Notes: generated by a model from the sequence alone, not told the origin. A DNA stretch of 64,000 bases from Bacteroidota bacterium (GCA_016706255.1 JADJJZ010000003.1:372001-436000), one strand, 5' to 3'; positions 15,894 through 25,544 are shown, numbered from the stretch's first letter. Numbers and translations: made by a program.

Positions 15894-16808
15894 ATGCTCA
15901 GCGTAAATTCTATTTCTAAATCGTTTGACAATTTTAAAGCTGTTGATGCCATTAACTTATCGCTAACGCCCGGTATGTTTTATGGATTATTAGGCCCAAA
16001 TGGGGCAGGTAAAACTACAACAATTCATATGATCAGTGCTATAATGCCACCTGATTCGGGAAATATTACTGTGGCAGGAATTGATGTTTACAGCAATACA
16101 CAACAGGTGAAAAAGCATATGGGTGTGGTGTCGCAGGAAATTGCTTTATATGATGAGTTGAGTGCATTGGATAATTTATTGTTTTGGGGAAGTTTATATG
16201 GTATAAAAAACACAGATGCAAAAAAACAGGCTAGCCATTTACTTGATTGGGTTGGGTTATCTGACCGTAAAAACCAGGCAGTGAAAACGTATTCAGGCGG
16301 CATGAAACGCAGAGTGAATATTGCTTGTGCACTCATGCATAATCCATCATTAATAATTATGGATGAACCAACCGTTGGAATTGATCCTCAAAGCCGGAAT
16401 AAAATTTATGAACTGCTTGCGGAATTGCATCAAAACGGGAAAACGATTTTGTATACAACTCATTATATGGAAGAGGCCGAAAAAATGTGCGATAAAATCG
16501 GGGTTATTGATAAGGGTAAAATAATAACAGAAGGTTCATTAAATGAATTAAAATCAAATCACCCTTTAGAAGATACTGTGGTTATTACTTATACCGGAAC
16601 TTCCGAAGGTGTAATAAATGGTTATACCACAAATCATGACCCGGCTTTAAATGCAATTACGATTCAATTAAAAGATGCAAAATTGCATTTGTCGGATATT
16701 ATCAATAAATGTAATACAGCAAATATTAGTATCCATAATATCGATGTTAGAAGCACCGGCCTCGAAGCAATATTTTTACATTTAACCGGAAGGCAATTAA
16801 GGGATTAA
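15894..16808 (+). CDS. ABC transporter ATP-binding protein (ABC-2 type exporter)
   Basis: 304 residues from the ATG at 15894. An upstream in-frame ATG at 15855 would add 13 unrelated residues lying over a TACATTTA promoter-like box (15869-15876), so I prefer the later start. Walker A GPNGAGKTT, signature TYSGGMKRRVN, Walker B LIIMDEPTVGID and switch His in TTHYMEEA are all present. The C-terminal 80 residues form the accessory domain seen in DrrA/NatA-type proteins. It pairs with the permease gene 20 bases downstream to form an exporter of unknown substrate. Confidence 0.9.
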   Translation: MLSVNSISKSFDNFKAVDAINLSLTPGMFYGLLGPNGAGKTTTIHMISAIMPPDSGNITVAGIDVYSNTQQVKKHMGVVSQEIALYDELSALDNLLFWGSLYGIKNTDAKKQASHLLDWVGLSDRKNQAVKTYSGGMKRRVNIACALMHNPSLIIMDEPTVGIDPQSRNKIYELLAELHQNGKTILYTTHYMEEAEKMCDKIGVIDKGKIITEGSLNELKSNHPLEDTVVITYTGTSEGVINGYTTNHDPALNAITIQLKDAKLHLSDIINKCNTANISIHNIDVRSTGLEAIFLHLTGRQLRD

Positions 16809-16828
16809 TTTTTATTAATATTATTACT

Positions 16829-18043
16829 ATGTGGAAAATCACTAAAAAAGATTTACAAATATTTTTTACCGATAAAAGGGCAATTATTTTATCGTTAATG
16901 TTGCCAATTGGTTTAATTACGTTATTTGCTTTAGCGTTTGGCGGAGTTGGTTCTGATGATGAGGGTGATGCTACACCAATTACGGTATTATATTTTGATG
17001 CTGACAATACGGTTGCTTCTAAAAGTATTATTGCTGAATTGGATGCAATACCGGGAATTGAATTTATTGCTACTGACACACAAACGGCAGTTCAACAAAT
17101 AAAAAGTGGCGATCAAATTGCGAATCTTATAATTCATAAGGGATATGAAGCGGCACTTAACGGCGGTGCAACTATTCCTGTTGAATTACAATATGATGAA
17201 AGTCGCTCTATGGAAATTAGTATTTTACAAAATTTATTGGTTAGTCGCGTGTCAGCCATTAAAGGTGAAAAAGATGCTGACAAAGGTGTAGAAAGAATTA
17301 TTCAAAATATGTTTTCAGATTTGCCACCTGTTGCGCAGGACTCCATTCGTTCTAATTTAAAAACCGGATTGGCAAAGGAGCAGCAGGAAGAATCGGTTGT
17401 AACCATGACCAGCCTGGTAGGTGATGCTAACAGCAATTGGGGTTTGATACAGGCAGTGGCAGGAACCGCAATTATGATGTTACTTTTTAGTGTTCGTTCA
17501 ATTGGCTCCGGAATGTTGGAGGAAAAAGAAAGTGGGGTATTAAAAAAATTATTGCAATCGCCAATTACACCTTTTGAAATTTTATTTGGTAAGATGTTAA
17601 CTGCAGTAATCGTTGCAATTTTTCAATTGTCGGTCATGTTTATTTTTTCGTGGTTAGCTTTTGGGTTAGATATATTTATCGATTTGCCAGCGCTAATTAT
17701 TATGATAATTACAACTTCAATTGCCTGTTCCGCTTTTGGTGTTTTATTGGCGAGTATTGTAACAACAAAAAAACAAGCTGATTCACTTAGTACAATTATA
17801 ATATTATTTATGAGTGCAATTGGCGGCAGTATGATTCCGTTGTATATTATGCCGGCTTTTATGCAGAATGCGGCTGTAATTTCAGTAAATTACTGGAGTA
17901 TTCAAGGGTTTTACGACATTTTTTGGCGCAAAACAGGCATGGATGCAATCATTCAAAATGTAATTGTACTACTTGCCATCAGTGCAGGCGTTGTGGCATT
18001 GAGTGCTGTGTTTTTCAAAAGAAATATTTTGAAAATATCCTGA
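16829..18043 (+). CDS. ABC-2 type transporter permease
   Basis: 404 residues. One N-terminal membrane helix (IILSLMLPIGLITLFALAFG), a periplasmic domain of roughly 170 residues, then five or six helices starting near residue 210 (GTAIMMLLFSVRSIG and following), the layout of the YhgE/NatB-like ABC-2 branch. The LLQSPITPFEILFGKM cytoplasmic helix is conserved in the family. It forms the exporter with the preceding ATPase. Its stop abuts the stop of the convergent crtZ gene with no gap. Confidence 0.88.
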   Translation: MWKITKKDLQIFFTDKRAIILSLMLPIGLITLFALAFGGVGSDDEGDATPITVLYFDADNTVASKSIIAELDAIPGIEFIATDTQTAVQQIKSGDQIANLIIHKGYEAALNGGATIPVELQYDESRSMEISILQNLLVSRVSAIKGEKDADKGVERIIQNMFSDLPPVAQDSIRSNLKTGLAKEQQEESVVTMTSLVGDANSNWGLIQAVAGTAIMMLLFSVRSIGSGMLEEKESGVLKKLLQSPITPFEILFGKMLTAVIVAIFQLSVMFIFSWLAFGLDIFIDLPALIIMIITTSIACSAFGVLLASIVTTKKQADSLSTIIILFMSAIGGSMIPLYIMPAFMQNAAVISVNYWSIQGFYDIFWRKTGMDAIIQNVIVLLAISAGVVALSAVFFKRNILKIS

Positions 18044-18505
18044 TTATTCGTCGGTGCGTTTTACATCATATTTAGGATGTGCAAATAAAAATCCGAATGC
18101 CTGACCTTCTTCTTTAGACATTTTTTTATGATGTACTTTATGCGCACGCATAATGCGCAACATATATTTGCTGTGTGGTTTATAATGATGTTTCATTCTG
18201 CGATGAACAATTACATCATGAAATAAAAAATAGCAAAAACCATAAGCCGTTATTCCGGTACCAATCCAAAAAATATAATTGTATTCAGGTGAACCAATAT
18301 ACATTAAAACTATTGCCGGCGCCGCGAAAATAATGGCATATAAATCGTTTAATTCAAAACGACCGTGGCGGGGTTCGTGATGTGATTTATGCAAAAACCA
18401 TCCTATACCATGCATCACATATTTATGTACAAACCAGGCAAATGCTTCCATAAAGGCGAAAGCGCCAACAAATGCTATTATATTTATTAAAAGGGAGCTA
18501 ATCAT
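18044..18505 (-). CDS. crtZ: Beta-carotene hydroxylase (fatty acid hydroxylase superfamily)
   Basis: 153 residues, normal for CrtZ. The di-iron histidine motifs HKYVMHG, HKSHHEPRHG, HDVIVHRR and HKVHHKK are all present, spread over four membrane helices. It would add 3-hydroxyl groups to beta-ionone rings, giving cryptoxanthin and zeaxanthin. It follows the lycopene cyclase gene by 21 bases, but a well-formed promoter lies across that junction, so it can also be transcribed by itself. Confidence 0.92.
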   Translation of the reverse strand: MISSLLINIIAFVGAFAFMEAFAWFVHKYVMHGIGWFLHKSHHEPRHGRFELNDLYAIIFAAPAIVLMYIGSPEYNYIFWIGTGITAYGFCYFLFHDVIVHRRMKHHYKPHSKYMLRIMRAHKVHHKKMSKEEGQAFGFLFAHPKYDVKRTDE

Positions 18506-18516
18506 ATTCTAAATAA

Positions 18517-18548
18517 CAAATTTACTTCAAATGGGTTCAGGCGACAAA
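18517..18548 (-). promoter_or_regulatory. Internal promoter for crtZ
   Basis: On the minus strand TTTG (18545-18548), a 20-base spacer and TAAATTTG (18517-18524), both full matches to the Bacteroidota consensus. The -33 element is inside the 3' end of the cyclase gene and the -7 element is just after its stop. The crtZ ATG begins 12 bases downstream. Confidence 0.65.
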
Positions 18549-19252
18549 TGTTTTTTACTGTTTCTTTTGCTGCGCAGCCATTCGATTATGGTTATATTCA
18601 TCAACATTAAACTCAAACTATACAAACTATCTTCAACAGGAATTGTACCCATGCGGATGCCGAGGTTTTCGGCATTGTTATACCAAACTACTTCATCCTG
18701 AATGCCTGTTCCTGTGAGTAAACCGTTTACTATAAAAAAGGGAATGAGGTGCCAAAAATAGAAGCGATAAAATCTCCCCATATAATTGCCTTTAACTACA
18801 AATAACTGTAAGCTCAACAGGACGATTGCATATCCGCAATTTAATGCAGTGTAGGCCTTGTCGTAATTAAACAACATTAAAGCTATTGCAATAAACAATA
18901 TTACAAATGATATTTTACGTTGTATTTTATCCAATATTGGCGTATTCGGCCAGAGGTGATTTACGAAAGCGTAAATAAAAATACTCGCATAAGGAACTGT
19001 AATAAAAAATAATATTTCCTCTAATGGCAAACCGGCAATATTAATACCTGTTGTATAAGTTGGATTAAATCCCCAAACACCATGAAGGGTAAAAAAGTAA
19101 TCCCAAATTAAAAAGATGGTTGCCGTAATAATTAATGCAGGAAATAAATAGCGCCACCATTTATAGTAGGCTACACGTTTTTCAAAACTAAAAAGTAATG
19201 GAAAAAGGATAGTTCCAATATTAATGATGAGATACAGGTACCCGGAATTCAT
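18527..19252 (-). CDS. crtYcd: Lycopene cyclase, fused CrtYc-CrtYd type
   Basis: 241 residues with six or seven predicted membrane helices. Two copies of the small lycopene cyclase domain are fused: the first has FTLHGVWGFNPTYTTGINIA and GLPLEEILFFITVPYASIF, the second has TGTGIQDEVVWYNNAENLG, then GTIPVEDSLYSLSLMLMNI. The PxE(E/D) motif (LPLEE and IPVED) of each half is conserved. It would cyclise lycopene ends to beta rings. It overlaps crtB by 4 bases, so the two are translationally coupled. Confidence 0.9.
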   Translation of the reverse strand: MNSGYLYLIINIGTILFPLLFSFEKRVAYYKWWRYLFPALIITATIFLIWDYFFTLHGVWGFNPTYTTGINIAGLPLEEILFFITVPYASIFIYAFVNHLWPNTPILDKIQRKISFVILFIAIALMLFNYDKAYTALNCGYAIVLLSLQLFVVKGNYMGRFYRFYFWHLIPFFIVNGLLTGTGIQDEVVWYNNAENLGIRMGTIPVEDSLYSLSLMLMNITIIEWLRSKRNSKKHLSPEPI

Positions 19253-20094
19253 GGTGCATAGATACCTAAAACATTTGAACGCAGGTAGAGAGAAGCCCAG
19301 ATTCCTATTTTTCGTGGGTTAGAAACACGAATTCGGGTATGCATTACCTTTTCTGCTTCTGTTTTACGAATTTTTTTGAAGAGATTTAAATAGTATTTAT
19401 AAGCTAAGTATACACCAAATTTGGCACCTTCTGGCAACATTTTTATGCCTTCATATGCTTTTTCGAAATCCGCTTTAATGTCAGCTTCAATTGCATCTTT
19501 TTGGTTTCTGCAAAAATTATCAAAATCTACATTGGGAAAATAAACGCGACCGCGCTCTTTGTAATCAGATTGCATATCGCGTAAAAAATTCACTTTTTGA
19601 AAAGCTGCGCCAAGATAACGGGCCGGTTCTTTTAAACTGAGGTATTGTTCTTTGTTGCCTTCACAAAATACCTGCAGGCACATTAATCCAACTACTTCTG
19701 CGCTACCATATATATACTCCTCATAAAATTCCTGCTTGTAGTTATTCATATAGAGGTCCATTTCCATACTATGCAAAAAGGCATCAATCAACTTTGGGTC
19801 GATTTGATATTTGTGCACGGTTAACTGAAATGCATGCAATATTGGATTCAATGAAATTTTTTGTTCTATAGCCTCATAAGTATCGGATTTAAACTTCGCT
19901 AAAAGGGCTTGTTTATCCCAATCGTGGAAAGTATCCACTATTTCATCAGCAAACCTTACAAATCCATAAATTCCGTAAATGGCATCGTGGTATTTTTTGT
20001 CTAAAGCCTTAATTCCAAGGGTAAAGGAAGTGCTGTAACGTTCCGTAACCTTGCGGCTGCATGTGAATGAAGATTGATGAAATAATTCGAGCAT
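19249..20094 (-). CDS. crtB: Phytoene synthase
   Basis: 281 residues, squalene/phytoene synthase fold. The first Asp-rich motif is FADEIVDTF near residues 47-55, and the second is FLRDMQSDYKERGRVYFP near 170-187, which bind Mg2+ and the diphosphates. It joins two geranylgeranyl diphosphates to 15-cis-phytoene. Lies between crtI (62-base gap) and crtYcd (4-base overlap). A squalene synthase is less likely given the carotenoid neighbours. Confidence 0.92.
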   Translation of the reverse strand: MLELFHQSSFTCSRKVTERYSTSFTLGIKALDKKYHDAIYGIYGFVRFADEIVDTFHDWDKQALLAKFKSDTYEAIEQKISLNPILHAFQLTVHKYQIDPKLIDAFLHSMEMDLYMNNYKQEFYEEYIYGSAEVVGLMCLQVFCEGNKEQYLSLKEPARYLGAAFQKVNFLRDMQSDYKERGRVYFPNVDFDNFCRNQKDAIEADIKADFEKAYEGIKMLPEGAKFGVYLAYKYYLNLFKKIRKTEAEKVMHTRIRVSNPRKIGIWASLYLRSNVLGIYAP

Positions 20095-20156
20095 ACCGAT
20101 AATTGAGCAATACTAACCCAATTTACGGTATTTTGTTCACGGTAGTTTAAAAATAT

Positions 20157-21632
20157 TTAATTTTTGAGCGCTTTTTCAATTTCACCGGCTGCAACATAAC
20201 CCGAAATCAGCGAAGGCGGAACACCGGGACCGGGAACCGTGAGCTGACCTGCATAGATGAGGTTTTTGATATGTTTATTGCGCATTTTTGGTTTAAAAAT
20301 GGCTGTCTGCATCAATGTGTTGGCCAGTCCGTAAGCATTGCCCTTGTAGGCATTGTAGCGGGTTACAAAGTCCTTGGGAGCAAATGAACGTTTATAAATG
20401 ATACGGTTAGCTATGGTATCACCGGTAAATGCTTCAATCCGTTCAAGCACTTTATCGAAATACATTTCGCGGAGTTGTTCCGTGTCTTCCAGTCCGGCAG
20501 CTACAGGAATTAGTATAAATAAGTTTTCATCTCCATCCGGCGCAACACTTGGGTCGGTTTTAGAAGGTGCAGAAACGTAAAACAATGGGTTTGCAGGCCA
20601 GCGTGGGTTGGTATAAATTTCATCAGCAAACTGCTCAAAACTCTGATCGAAAAAGAGGTTATGGTGTAATAAATTTTTAACTTTTCCTTTTATACCAAGG
20701 TAGAAAATGATGCTTGAGGGAGCAAATACTTTTTTATCCCAATAATTTTCATCGTAATTTTTTTTGGGTTGAGATAATAATTTTTCCTCAACATGATGAT
20801 AATCGGCTGCGGCAACAACTGCATCTGCTGCTATAAAATGAGTGTCGATTTTAACACCGGTTGTTTTGTTATTTTCTGTAACAATTTCGGTGACAGGTGC
20901 ATTAAACATAAATGTAACACCCATTTTTTCGGCAACCCTTTGCATACCTTCAATTATTTTATACATACCACCTTGCGGATACCAGGTGCCTAATACCAAA
21001 TCGGCATAATTTAATATTGAATATAATGCAGGTGTGTTAGAAGGTAACGCACCTAAAAAGTAAACAGGAAACTCAAGAATTTTCCTGATTTTTTCATTTT
21101 GGAATTTACTATAAACTTCTTTGCGTAAAGAGGTAAATAGTTGCATGGTAAATAATGCTTTTACCATCCGTAATTCGGCAAATTCCATTATTGAATTGCA
21201 TGGTTTAAATACCATGTCTTTCATACCAATTGCATATTTTGTTTCAGCATCTTTTAAAAATTGCTGTAACTGTTTCCCTGAGCCGGGTTCAAGCTGTTCG
21301 AACAGGTCGTGTAATTCTGAAATTGATGCAGGAATATCGGTAATTTCATCTTTACCAAAATAAATTCTGTAACCAGGATCTAAACGAATTAAATCATATT
21401 GCTCTGCAACTGATGAACCATATTCTTTAAAAAACCATTCAAAAACATCAGGCATCCAATACCAGCTTGGGCCCATGTCGAACATAAATCCGTCAGCTTT
21501 AAAAAATGATGCACGACCACCGGCGCATTCATTTTTTTCTACAACGGTTACGCGGTATCCTTTTTTAGCTAATGCACAAGCTGCAGAAATTCCACTAAAT
21601 CCGGACCCAATAACTACGATATGCTTCGACAT
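20157..21632 (-). CDS. crtI: Phytoene desaturase
   Basis: 491 residues, the normal CrtI length. The FAD-binding Rossmann motif VVIGSGFSGISAACALAKKG opens the protein, GGRASFF follows, and the C-terminal signature YAGQLTVPGPGVPPSLISGY is typical of bacterial CrtI. It would convert phytoene to lycopene in four steps. First gene of the carotenoid cluster, with a TATTTTTG element 23 bases upstream. Confidence 0.94.
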   Translation of the reverse strand: MSKHIVVIGSGFSGISAACALAKKGYRVTVVEKNECAGGRASFFKADGFMFDMGPSWYWMPDVFEWFFKEYGSSVAEQYDLIRLDPGYRIYFGKDEITDIPASISELHDLFEQLEPGSGKQLQQFLKDAETKYAIGMKDMVFKPCNSIMEFAELRMVKALFTMQLFTSLRKEVYSKFQNEKIRKILEFPVYFLGALPSNTPALYSILNYADLVLGTWYPQGGMYKIIEGMQRVAEKMGVTFMFNAPVTEIVTENNKTTGVKIDTHFIAADAVVAAADYHHVEEKLLSQPKKNYDENYWDKKVFAPSSIIFYLGIKGKVKNLLHHNLFFDQSFEQFADEIYTNPRWPANPLFYVSAPSKTDPSVAPDGDENLFILIPVAAGLEDTEQLREMYFDKVLERIEAFTGDTIANRIIYKRSFAPKDFVTRYNAYKGNAYGLANTLMQTAIFKPKMRNKHIKNLIYAGQLTVPGPGVPPSLISGYVAAGEIEKALKN

Positions 21633-21655
21633 TTGTTTAAATTAGGCTTTCAGAA

Positions 21656-21663
21656 CAAAAATA
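21656..21663 (-). promoter_or_regulatory. Putative -7 element of the crt cluster
   Basis: Minus-strand TATTTTTG, a full match to TAnnTTTG, 23 bases before the crtI ATG. Confidence 0.5.
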
Positions 21664-21680
21664 TAAGGTTATTGTTCAAA

Positions 21681-21983
21681 TTATAAAATCTCCATGAGTG
21701 TGCGAAAAGCAACAAAATCGTTACCGAATTTCTCACTTACTTCTTTTTGCAGCGCGGGTGCTTTGCTGATTTTGTATTTCAAAAAATCATTTAAATCGGC
21801 ACAGGTATATTGAATGGCAAACGTAACACCATCCATATCACCTTCATCCACAAGGCGGCAAATTCTGTTTTCGGTAAAAAAGCCGGTTGCCATTACATCC
21901 GGTATATGTTTATCCCGCATCCAGTTTAACCATTCGTCGGCGCGCGATTGTTCTATTTTAACGGTTACATTATAAATGTACAT
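21681..21983 (-). CDS. DUF4286 family protein
   Basis: 100 residues from the ATG at 21983; a TTG five codons earlier is possible but adds only QKKS. The sequence MYIYNVTVKIEQSRADEWLN, then WMRDKHIPDVMATGFFTENR, matches the small DUF4286 family of Bacteroidota, which has a dimeric alpha-beta barrel look. Function unknown. It is 48 bases upstream of crtI on the same strand, and a TATTTTCG element lies at 21999-22006. Confidence 0.8.
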   Translation of the reverse strand: MYIYNVTVKIEQSRADEWLNWMRDKHIPDVMATGFFTENRICRLVDEGDMDGVTFAIQYTCADLNDFLKYKISKAPALQKEVSEKFGNDFVAFRTLMEIL

Positions 21984-22069
21984 GCTCTTTTTTTGCAACG
22001 AAAATAGGCAATAATTTTACAACCAATGCTGACTTTTGGCATTGAAAATATAAAAAAAGGTAGTTGAAA

Positions 22070-23872
22070 TTAATTTAAGGTATCCCCTCTTAAAGTGCGG
22101 TACCGTTTACGAGCCTCATTCACATATAGTGAATCTTTGTAATTCAAAATGATTTGTTCGTAACACAATTTCGCTTTTTCAGGTTGTTTTAAATCAAACT
22201 GATAAATTTCAGCCAGTTTAAAAATAGCATCGTCGGCAAGTAAATCGTAGCTGTATGAACTTCTTATTTCTTCCAAACGGTTTACCGCTTCATTGATGTC
22301 TTGTTTTTTTAATGCAATTTCGGCTTTCAAAAACAATACATCATCGGTAAGCTGGTGAGCAGGAAAAGTTTTAGTTAAGGTATCCAACGTTAATAAAGCT
22401 TCAGGCAATTTATTTTGAAAAACATATAAATCGGCTTGTGCAAATTTCATCATTGGTTCTAATAAAGAGTCGAGACCGAGGTTGGTTGTAATAAACACCG
22501 ATAATTTCATTGCATCATTAGAAACCAACTCACTGGTGGATGCTTTTAAAACATTCAACAAACCCTGCGCATAAGAAAAATCTCCTCTGTAATAAGCCAG
22601 TTTCGCATTTTTAAAACGTGCTTCTTCTCCAAGTGGTTCATCTTTCATCGCTTTATCAACTTGTGAGTATAATAAAGTTGATTCCCACACATCACCACTT
22701 ATTAAATAAAAATCACCAAGGTCTAATTTAAATCGTCCTCTGTCGGCAGGTGAAAGTGCAGGCCATTCTACAACAGGTTCTAACAAATTAATTGCCGCAT
22801 CTATATCATGCACATAAAAAGCTTCCAGTTTTGCAAGATCATCGGTTGCCTGTGCAGCACGTAAATCTTTTTTATTGTATTCGGATAGAAATTCAGTATA
22901 ACTTGATTTCAAGATATTAATATCTTCTGTGGTGTAACTGTTTGTTTTAAAGATTTTATCTTTTCTACAATTTAATATGCCGTTTTTTGAACTGAAGTAA
23001 TAGGGAAAATTATTTCCTTTGGCAATGATATAGTTATAGCCATCTATAGCAGCATCATATTCACCTTCAACCCTTGCCGTTTCTGATAATTCAAAAACGC
23101 GTTCACCATTTTCTTTAAAGCGTTTGTCTAGGGCTTTGGTTTGGATAAATGCACCTTCAAAGTCTTTTAATTGAATATAATCCCAAATAAGTAATTCGGT
23201 ATATTTTATTTCATTATCACCTTTTTGGATTCGGTCGAACAATAGTTCCTGCAAAAGTGCATGGTCTTTTTCTTCATCTAAAATTCTGGTAAATGCAGAA
23301 GTAGTTTTTGAGTCGGCATTATTATCGTTTTCTACATAATAATCCAGATAAGTTTTAATACTTAAATCGAATTGTCCGAGACGATAATATAATCCGGCAA
23401 GTTCATAATTAAATGTATATCCCTTTACCGTTTTTTTTCCTTTTTCATAAACAATAATGGCACGCTCAAGATTGTCTAAGGCTATAAATGCATTTGCAAG
23501 AAGGGTTACCTGTGCTTTGTTATCTGAAATTTTTTGAATGGCAATATCAAATTGTTTTTCTGCAGATTTTACATCTCCCTGCTTTTTATAAGCATTGCCC
23601 AGGTCGACAAAATAGGTAAGGTTATCCGGATTTTTTTTGATTTGTTTTTCGGTAATTTTCTCAATTTCTTTCAAATCGTTCAAAACCATTAAACAATTGT
23701 AATATGCTTTATAATTAGCATTCGCATTTTCGTTAAATAGTTTTTTATAAATATCTGCAGCCTTATCATATTCACCGTTTCCCATATACTGCTGTGCCAG
23801 CTGAGCATCGTTTTGTGCAAAGCCAACGGCAGCAATAAAACAGAAAGTAAGTATGGTGAATATTTTTTTCAT
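22070..23872 (-). CDS. Secreted tetratricopeptide-repeat protein
   Basis: 600 residues. Signal peptide MKKIFTILTFCFIAAVGFAQ, then TPR helices from about residue 25 to the end (AAEKQFDIAIQK-like units, and LADDAIFKLAEIYQFDLKQP near the C-terminus, the pattern of BamD/YbgF-like repeats). Probably a periplasmic or outer-membrane-associated scaffold. It is 63 bases downstream of tonB on the same strand; a TAATTTCG element at 23886-23893 could start its own transcript. Confidence 0.82.
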   Translation of the reverse strand: MKKIFTILTFCFIAAVGFAQNDAQLAQQYMGNGEYDKAADIYKKLFNENANANYKAYYNCLMVLNDLKEIEKITEKQIKKNPDNLTYFVDLGNAYKKQGDVKSAEKQFDIAIQKISDNKAQVTLLANAFIALDNLERAIIVYEKGKKTVKGYTFNYELAGLYYRLGQFDLSIKTYLDYYVENDNNADSKTTSAFTRILDEEKDHALLQELLFDRIQKGDNEIKYTELLIWDYIQLKDFEGAFIQTKALDKRFKENGERVFELSETARVEGEYDAAIDGYNYIIAKGNNFPYYFSSKNGILNCRKDKIFKTNSYTTEDINILKSSYTEFLSEYNKKDLRAAQATDDLAKLEAFYVHDIDAAINLLEPVVEWPALSPADRGRFKLDLGDFYLISGDVWESTLLYSQVDKAMKDEPLGEEARFKNAKLAYYRGDFSYAQGLLNVLKASTSELVSNDAMKLSVFITTNLGLDSLLEPMMKFAQADLYVFQNKLPEALLTLDTLTKTFPAHQLTDDVLFLKAEIALKKQDINEAVNRLEEIRSSYSYDLLADDAIFKLAEIYQFDLKQPEKAKLCYEQIILNYKDSLYVNEARKRYRTLRGDTLN

Positions 23873-23935
23873 ATTAATTGAATAACGAAATTACGGTTGT
23901 TTCAATTGTAAATGTGAATTGGCAACATAAATTAA

Positions 23936-24703
23936 CTATTCCTGCAATTGAAAGTTGATTGGTAAACGCATATAAACTGCAACCGGTTCACCACCTTGTT
24001 TTGCAGGTTTCCATCTGCGCATTTCTTTTACAATACGCATGGCTTCCAAATCGCAGCCGCCGCCGATACTATTTTCAACTTTTACATCTGAAACAGAACC
24101 ATCTTCATTTACAACAAATACTACATTTACTGTGCCTGTTATGCCATTTTCTTTGGCAATGTCAGGATATTTCAGATTATCACTTAAATATCGTTTCAAC
24201 CCTTTAGTTCCGCCCGGATATTCCGGTTGAACTTCGGCACTCTGATAAATTGTTTTACCATTACCTGTTACCTGTGAATTCGGATTGTTTCCGCCGGTAT
24301 TGCTCCCTGTTGCACTCGAATCAACAACCGCTGAATTGTTCGTTTTTTCAGTATCTTTTACTTCTTCATCTTTTTTCACATCGATTTCTGACAAGTCGTC
24401 AGGCAGTAATTCAGCTGCAGCAGGTGGCACAGCGGGTGGTAATGTTTCTAAAATGGGCGGTGGTTCTGCTAATGTAATTTGGTTGGTTGTAATAATAAGT
24501 GGCTGCGTTTGCTTTTTAAGCAACGAAAAATCGATTAAATACAAAGCGAGTAATACGATAACTACGCCGGTAATGAAACACAGGGCTGCAAACGTATTCC
24601 GTCGGGCAATTTGACGCAATAAGTAAGAACCATATTGTTTATTTCTGTTTTCAAAAACAATATCGTCGAACGACTTTTTTTGGTATGGGTTATACAAATC
24701 CAT
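23936..24703 (-). CDS. tonB: Energy transducer TonB
   Basis: 255 residues. A cytoplasmic N-terminus (MDLYNPYQKKSFDDIVFENR) leads to one membrane helix near residues 36-58, then a proline-rich periplasmic linker, and a C-terminal TonB domain (AEVQPEYPGGTKGLKRYLSD, then ENGITGTVNVVFVVNEDGSV, and MRRWKPAKQGGEPVAVYMRL). The YPGG and W-x-P-A motifs are typical of Bacteroidota TonB. It would carry proton-motive energy from ExbBD to TonB-dependent receptors; those are not in the window. Confidence 0.92.
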   Translation of the reverse strand: MDLYNPYQKKSFDDIVFENRNKQYGSYLLRQIARRNTFAALCFITGVVIVLLALYLIDFSLLKKQTQPLIITTNQITLAEPPPILETLPPAVPPAAAELLPDDLSEIDVKKDEEVKDTEKTNNSAVVDSSATGSNTGGNNPNSQVTGNGKTIYQSAEVQPEYPGGTKGLKRYLSDNLKYPDIAKENGITGTVNVVFVVNEDGSVSDVKVENSIGGGCDLEAMRIVKEMRRWKPAKQGGEPVAVYMRLPINFQLQE

Positions 24704-24780
24704 GTTCCGGTTGACCAGCTATACTGACAAAAAACATTCCTAATACGATAAATACGAGGAATTTATTGGTCAGGTTGCTG

Positions 24781-25164
24781 TTAATCTGTGATTTTGCCCC
24801 TTCTTTGCCCCGAAAATAATAAAATTAGACCGCCTGCCAGTAAACATCCTGATGAATTGGCCACAGCATCCAGTAAATCAAAACTTCTGGTTGGAAGCAG
24901 GAGTTGTATCAATTCGATGACAAAACCATATAAAATGCATAAAATGATAGCATATAAAATGGTTTGTTTCGGGATAAAGCGATTTTTGGAGATGGAAAAT
25001 GCCAGCAAACAGCACAAAATGCCATATACCAGGGCATGCATCACTTTATCGGGCTCCCAAATTGATAGGGATGGTAAATCTTCACCCGGAATAACAGAAA
25101 CTACCAATATTATCAGTGCCCAGGCACCCGCAAAATAGGGGTAGTAACGTTTCAGTTTAGCCAT
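24781..25164 (-). CDS. VanZ-family membrane protein
   Basis: 127 residues with four predicted membrane helices. Motifs LPSLSIWEPDKVMHALVYGI and VIELIQLLLPTRSFDLLDAV are the two VanZ-like signatures. In Bacteroidota this gene usually follows gcvH next to sprA; its role is not established. Its ATG overlaps the gcvH stop (TAATG), indicating coupling. The 77 bases between it and tonB carry no supported gene. Confidence 0.82.
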   Translation of the reverse strand: MAKLKRYYPYFAGAWALIILVVSVIPGEDLPSLSIWEPDKVMHALVYGILCCLLAFSISKNRFIPKQTILYAIILCILYGFVIELIQLLLPTRSFDLLDAVANSSGCLLAGGLILLFSGQRRGKITD

Positions 25165-25544
25165 TATGCAGAAACAAGTTCGCTGTATTGCGAAGCTGTA
25201 AGCAGTCCATCAATTTCGGAAAGATCAGATAATTCTACTTTAATCATCCAGCCACTTCCGTAAGGATCTGAGTTCACAGATTCAGGAGCTGCGTCAAGAT
25301 TAGCGTTCATTTCGATAATTTTTCCTGAAACGGGCATAAACAGTTCTGAAACAGTTTTTACAGCCTCAACAGTACCGAAAGTTGCTTCTTTAGCCATTTC
25401 AGTTCCAACACCATCTATCTCAACATAAACGATGTCGCCCAATTCGCGTTGAGCAAAATCAGTGATGCCAATAGTGCCAATATTACCTTCAACCAAAACC
25501 CATTCGTGGTCTTTTGTATACTTCAGATTTTCAGGAAAATTCAT
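25164..25544 (-). CDS. gcvH: Glycine cleavage system H protein
   Basis: 126 residues, standard length. The lipoyl-bearing lysine is K63 in FGTVEAVKTVSEL. The fold markers YTKDHEWV, GITDFAQRELGDIVYVE and NSDPYGSGWMIKVE are present. It shuttles the aminomethyl group between the P, T and L proteins. The other gcv genes are not here; standing between sprA and vanZ is normal for the phylum. Confidence 0.96.
   Translation of the reverse strand: MNFPENLKYTKDHEWVLVEGNIGTIGITDFAQRELGDIVYVEIDGVGTEMAKEATFGTVEAVKTVSELFMPVSGKIIEMNANLDAAPESVNSDPYGSGWMIKVELSDLSEIDGLLTASQYSELVSA

Noticed and set aside
24704..24800. Small hydrophobic minus-strand frame (FLVFIVLGMFFVSIAGQPEH) between vanZ and tonB
   Set aside because: No start codon gives more than a short peptide and it overlaps the tonB start; not enough support for a gene.
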